Source: CAZNPH01 sp964574985
GTDB lineage: Bacteria; Bacteroidota; Bacteroidia; Bacteroidales; SM23-62
Reading direction: 5' to 3'
DNA: 64,000 nucleotides
NCBI GenBank assembly: GCA_964574985.1
Contig: CAZNPH010000017.1
Coordinates: 20,243 to 84,242 of the forward strand
The position numbers were made by a program, and so were the translations under genes. Shown in pieces: positions 63,902-64,000 of the stretch. The stretch's first letter is position 1, and every line of letters starts with the position of its first letter. The notes under the pieces are model-generated. The model searched no databases and was not told where the DNA came from. It saw nothing but the letters and a program-made list of their open reading frames with translations.

Positions 63902-63932
63902 TAAAAATAAGAAACATTGGTGAAGTTGCCAA
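63902..63932 (-). promoter_or_regulatory. Bacteroidota-type promoter of the Fur-peroxiredoxin operon
   Basis: On the minus strand TTG (63930-63932) is followed after exactly 20 bases by TATTTTTA (63902-63909). Spacing and -7 sequence are the same as ahead of the GH32 gene. Transcription would start within or beside the Fur-type box. Confidence 0.55.
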
Positions 63933-64000
63933 ATCTCAGGGAAAAAAATCTATTTTTCCAAAATCCCTTTGTTTGTTGATTTATAATTAGTTACAACGGA

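Noticed and set aside
1..64000. CRISPR arrays, tRNA/rRNA genes, insertion sequences, prophage
   Set aside because: No regular short repeat array, cloverleaf-like segment, transposase motif, integrase or phage structural gene was seen on either strand.

Overview
The window looks like a chromosome segment of a Bacteroidota bacterium, probably a free-living polysaccharide degrader near the Marinilabiliales/Prolixibacteraceae. I infer this from the many lipoprotein signals (…LxGC), the lack of strong Shine-Dalgarno sites, Bacteroidota-type -33 TTG / -7 TAnnTTTG promoters, an RND pump followed by a PG0541-type small protein, and the dense glycoside hydrolases and sulfatases. No RNA gene, CRISPR array, insertion sequence or SusC/SusD pair is visible. 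Taxonomy is inference; no search was run.

Layout. (1) 1-9.6 kb: sugar and sugar-acid catabolism. It holds the end of a sialate O-acetylesterase, an enolase-superfamily protein, a frameshifted sulfatase, an FAD oxidoreductase coupled to a ketopantoate-reductase homologue, an eroded metallophosphatase, an intact sulfatase, and a convergent GH32. (2) 9.7-17.7 kb: a mixed stretch full of gene wrecks. A DUF5060 hydrolase remnant is followed by a PagL-like lipid A deacylase coupled to a cation/proton antiporter. Then come an alpha/beta-hydrolase/M20 fusion with internal deletions, a GH47-like tail, an FG-GAP fragment, a propeller-transglutaminase protein, a methyltransferase and an alpha/beta-hydrolase remnant. 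(3) 17.7-33.2 kb: a GH30-like enzyme diverging from a GH2 enzyme, then a secreted toroid protein coupled to a PurD-like ATP-grasp enzyme and an EctA-like acetyltransferase. A sugar-isomerase remnant follows, then a thioredoxin-CcdA protein, a DUF1573-rhodanese lipoprotein, a GH36-type alpha-galactosidase, a rubrerythrin-VIT1 protein, a membrane protein and a RimK-type ligase.

(4) 33.3-56.0 kb: a long minus-strand block, the most distinctive part. A lipoprotein sulfatase comes first, then four tandem paralogues of about 1,090 residues. Each paralogue is a lipoprotein with a degenerate methyltransferase-like N-terminal domain fused to PQQ-type beta-propeller repeats. They are followed by a membrane-anchored CTTPVYQYAM protein, a GH31 with an inserted PA14 domain, a creatininase-family amidohydrolase, an outer-membrane beta-barrel candidate and a GH2 beta-mannosidase. 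Several of these junctions overlap or are close, so I read it as one or two operons for handling a sulfated or branched glycan. The biochemical role of the fused lipoproteins is unknown. (5) 56.0-64.0 kb: a MarR/GbsR regulator followed by a TolC/MFP/RND efflux operon and a PG0541-like protein, a shared terminator, then a peroxiredoxin encoded behind a Fur/PerR-family regulator whose promoter carries a near-perfect Fur-type box.

A recurrent theme is gene decay. At least eight loci are frameshifted, truncated or have lost catalytic motifs through internal deletions, while their neighbours are intact.
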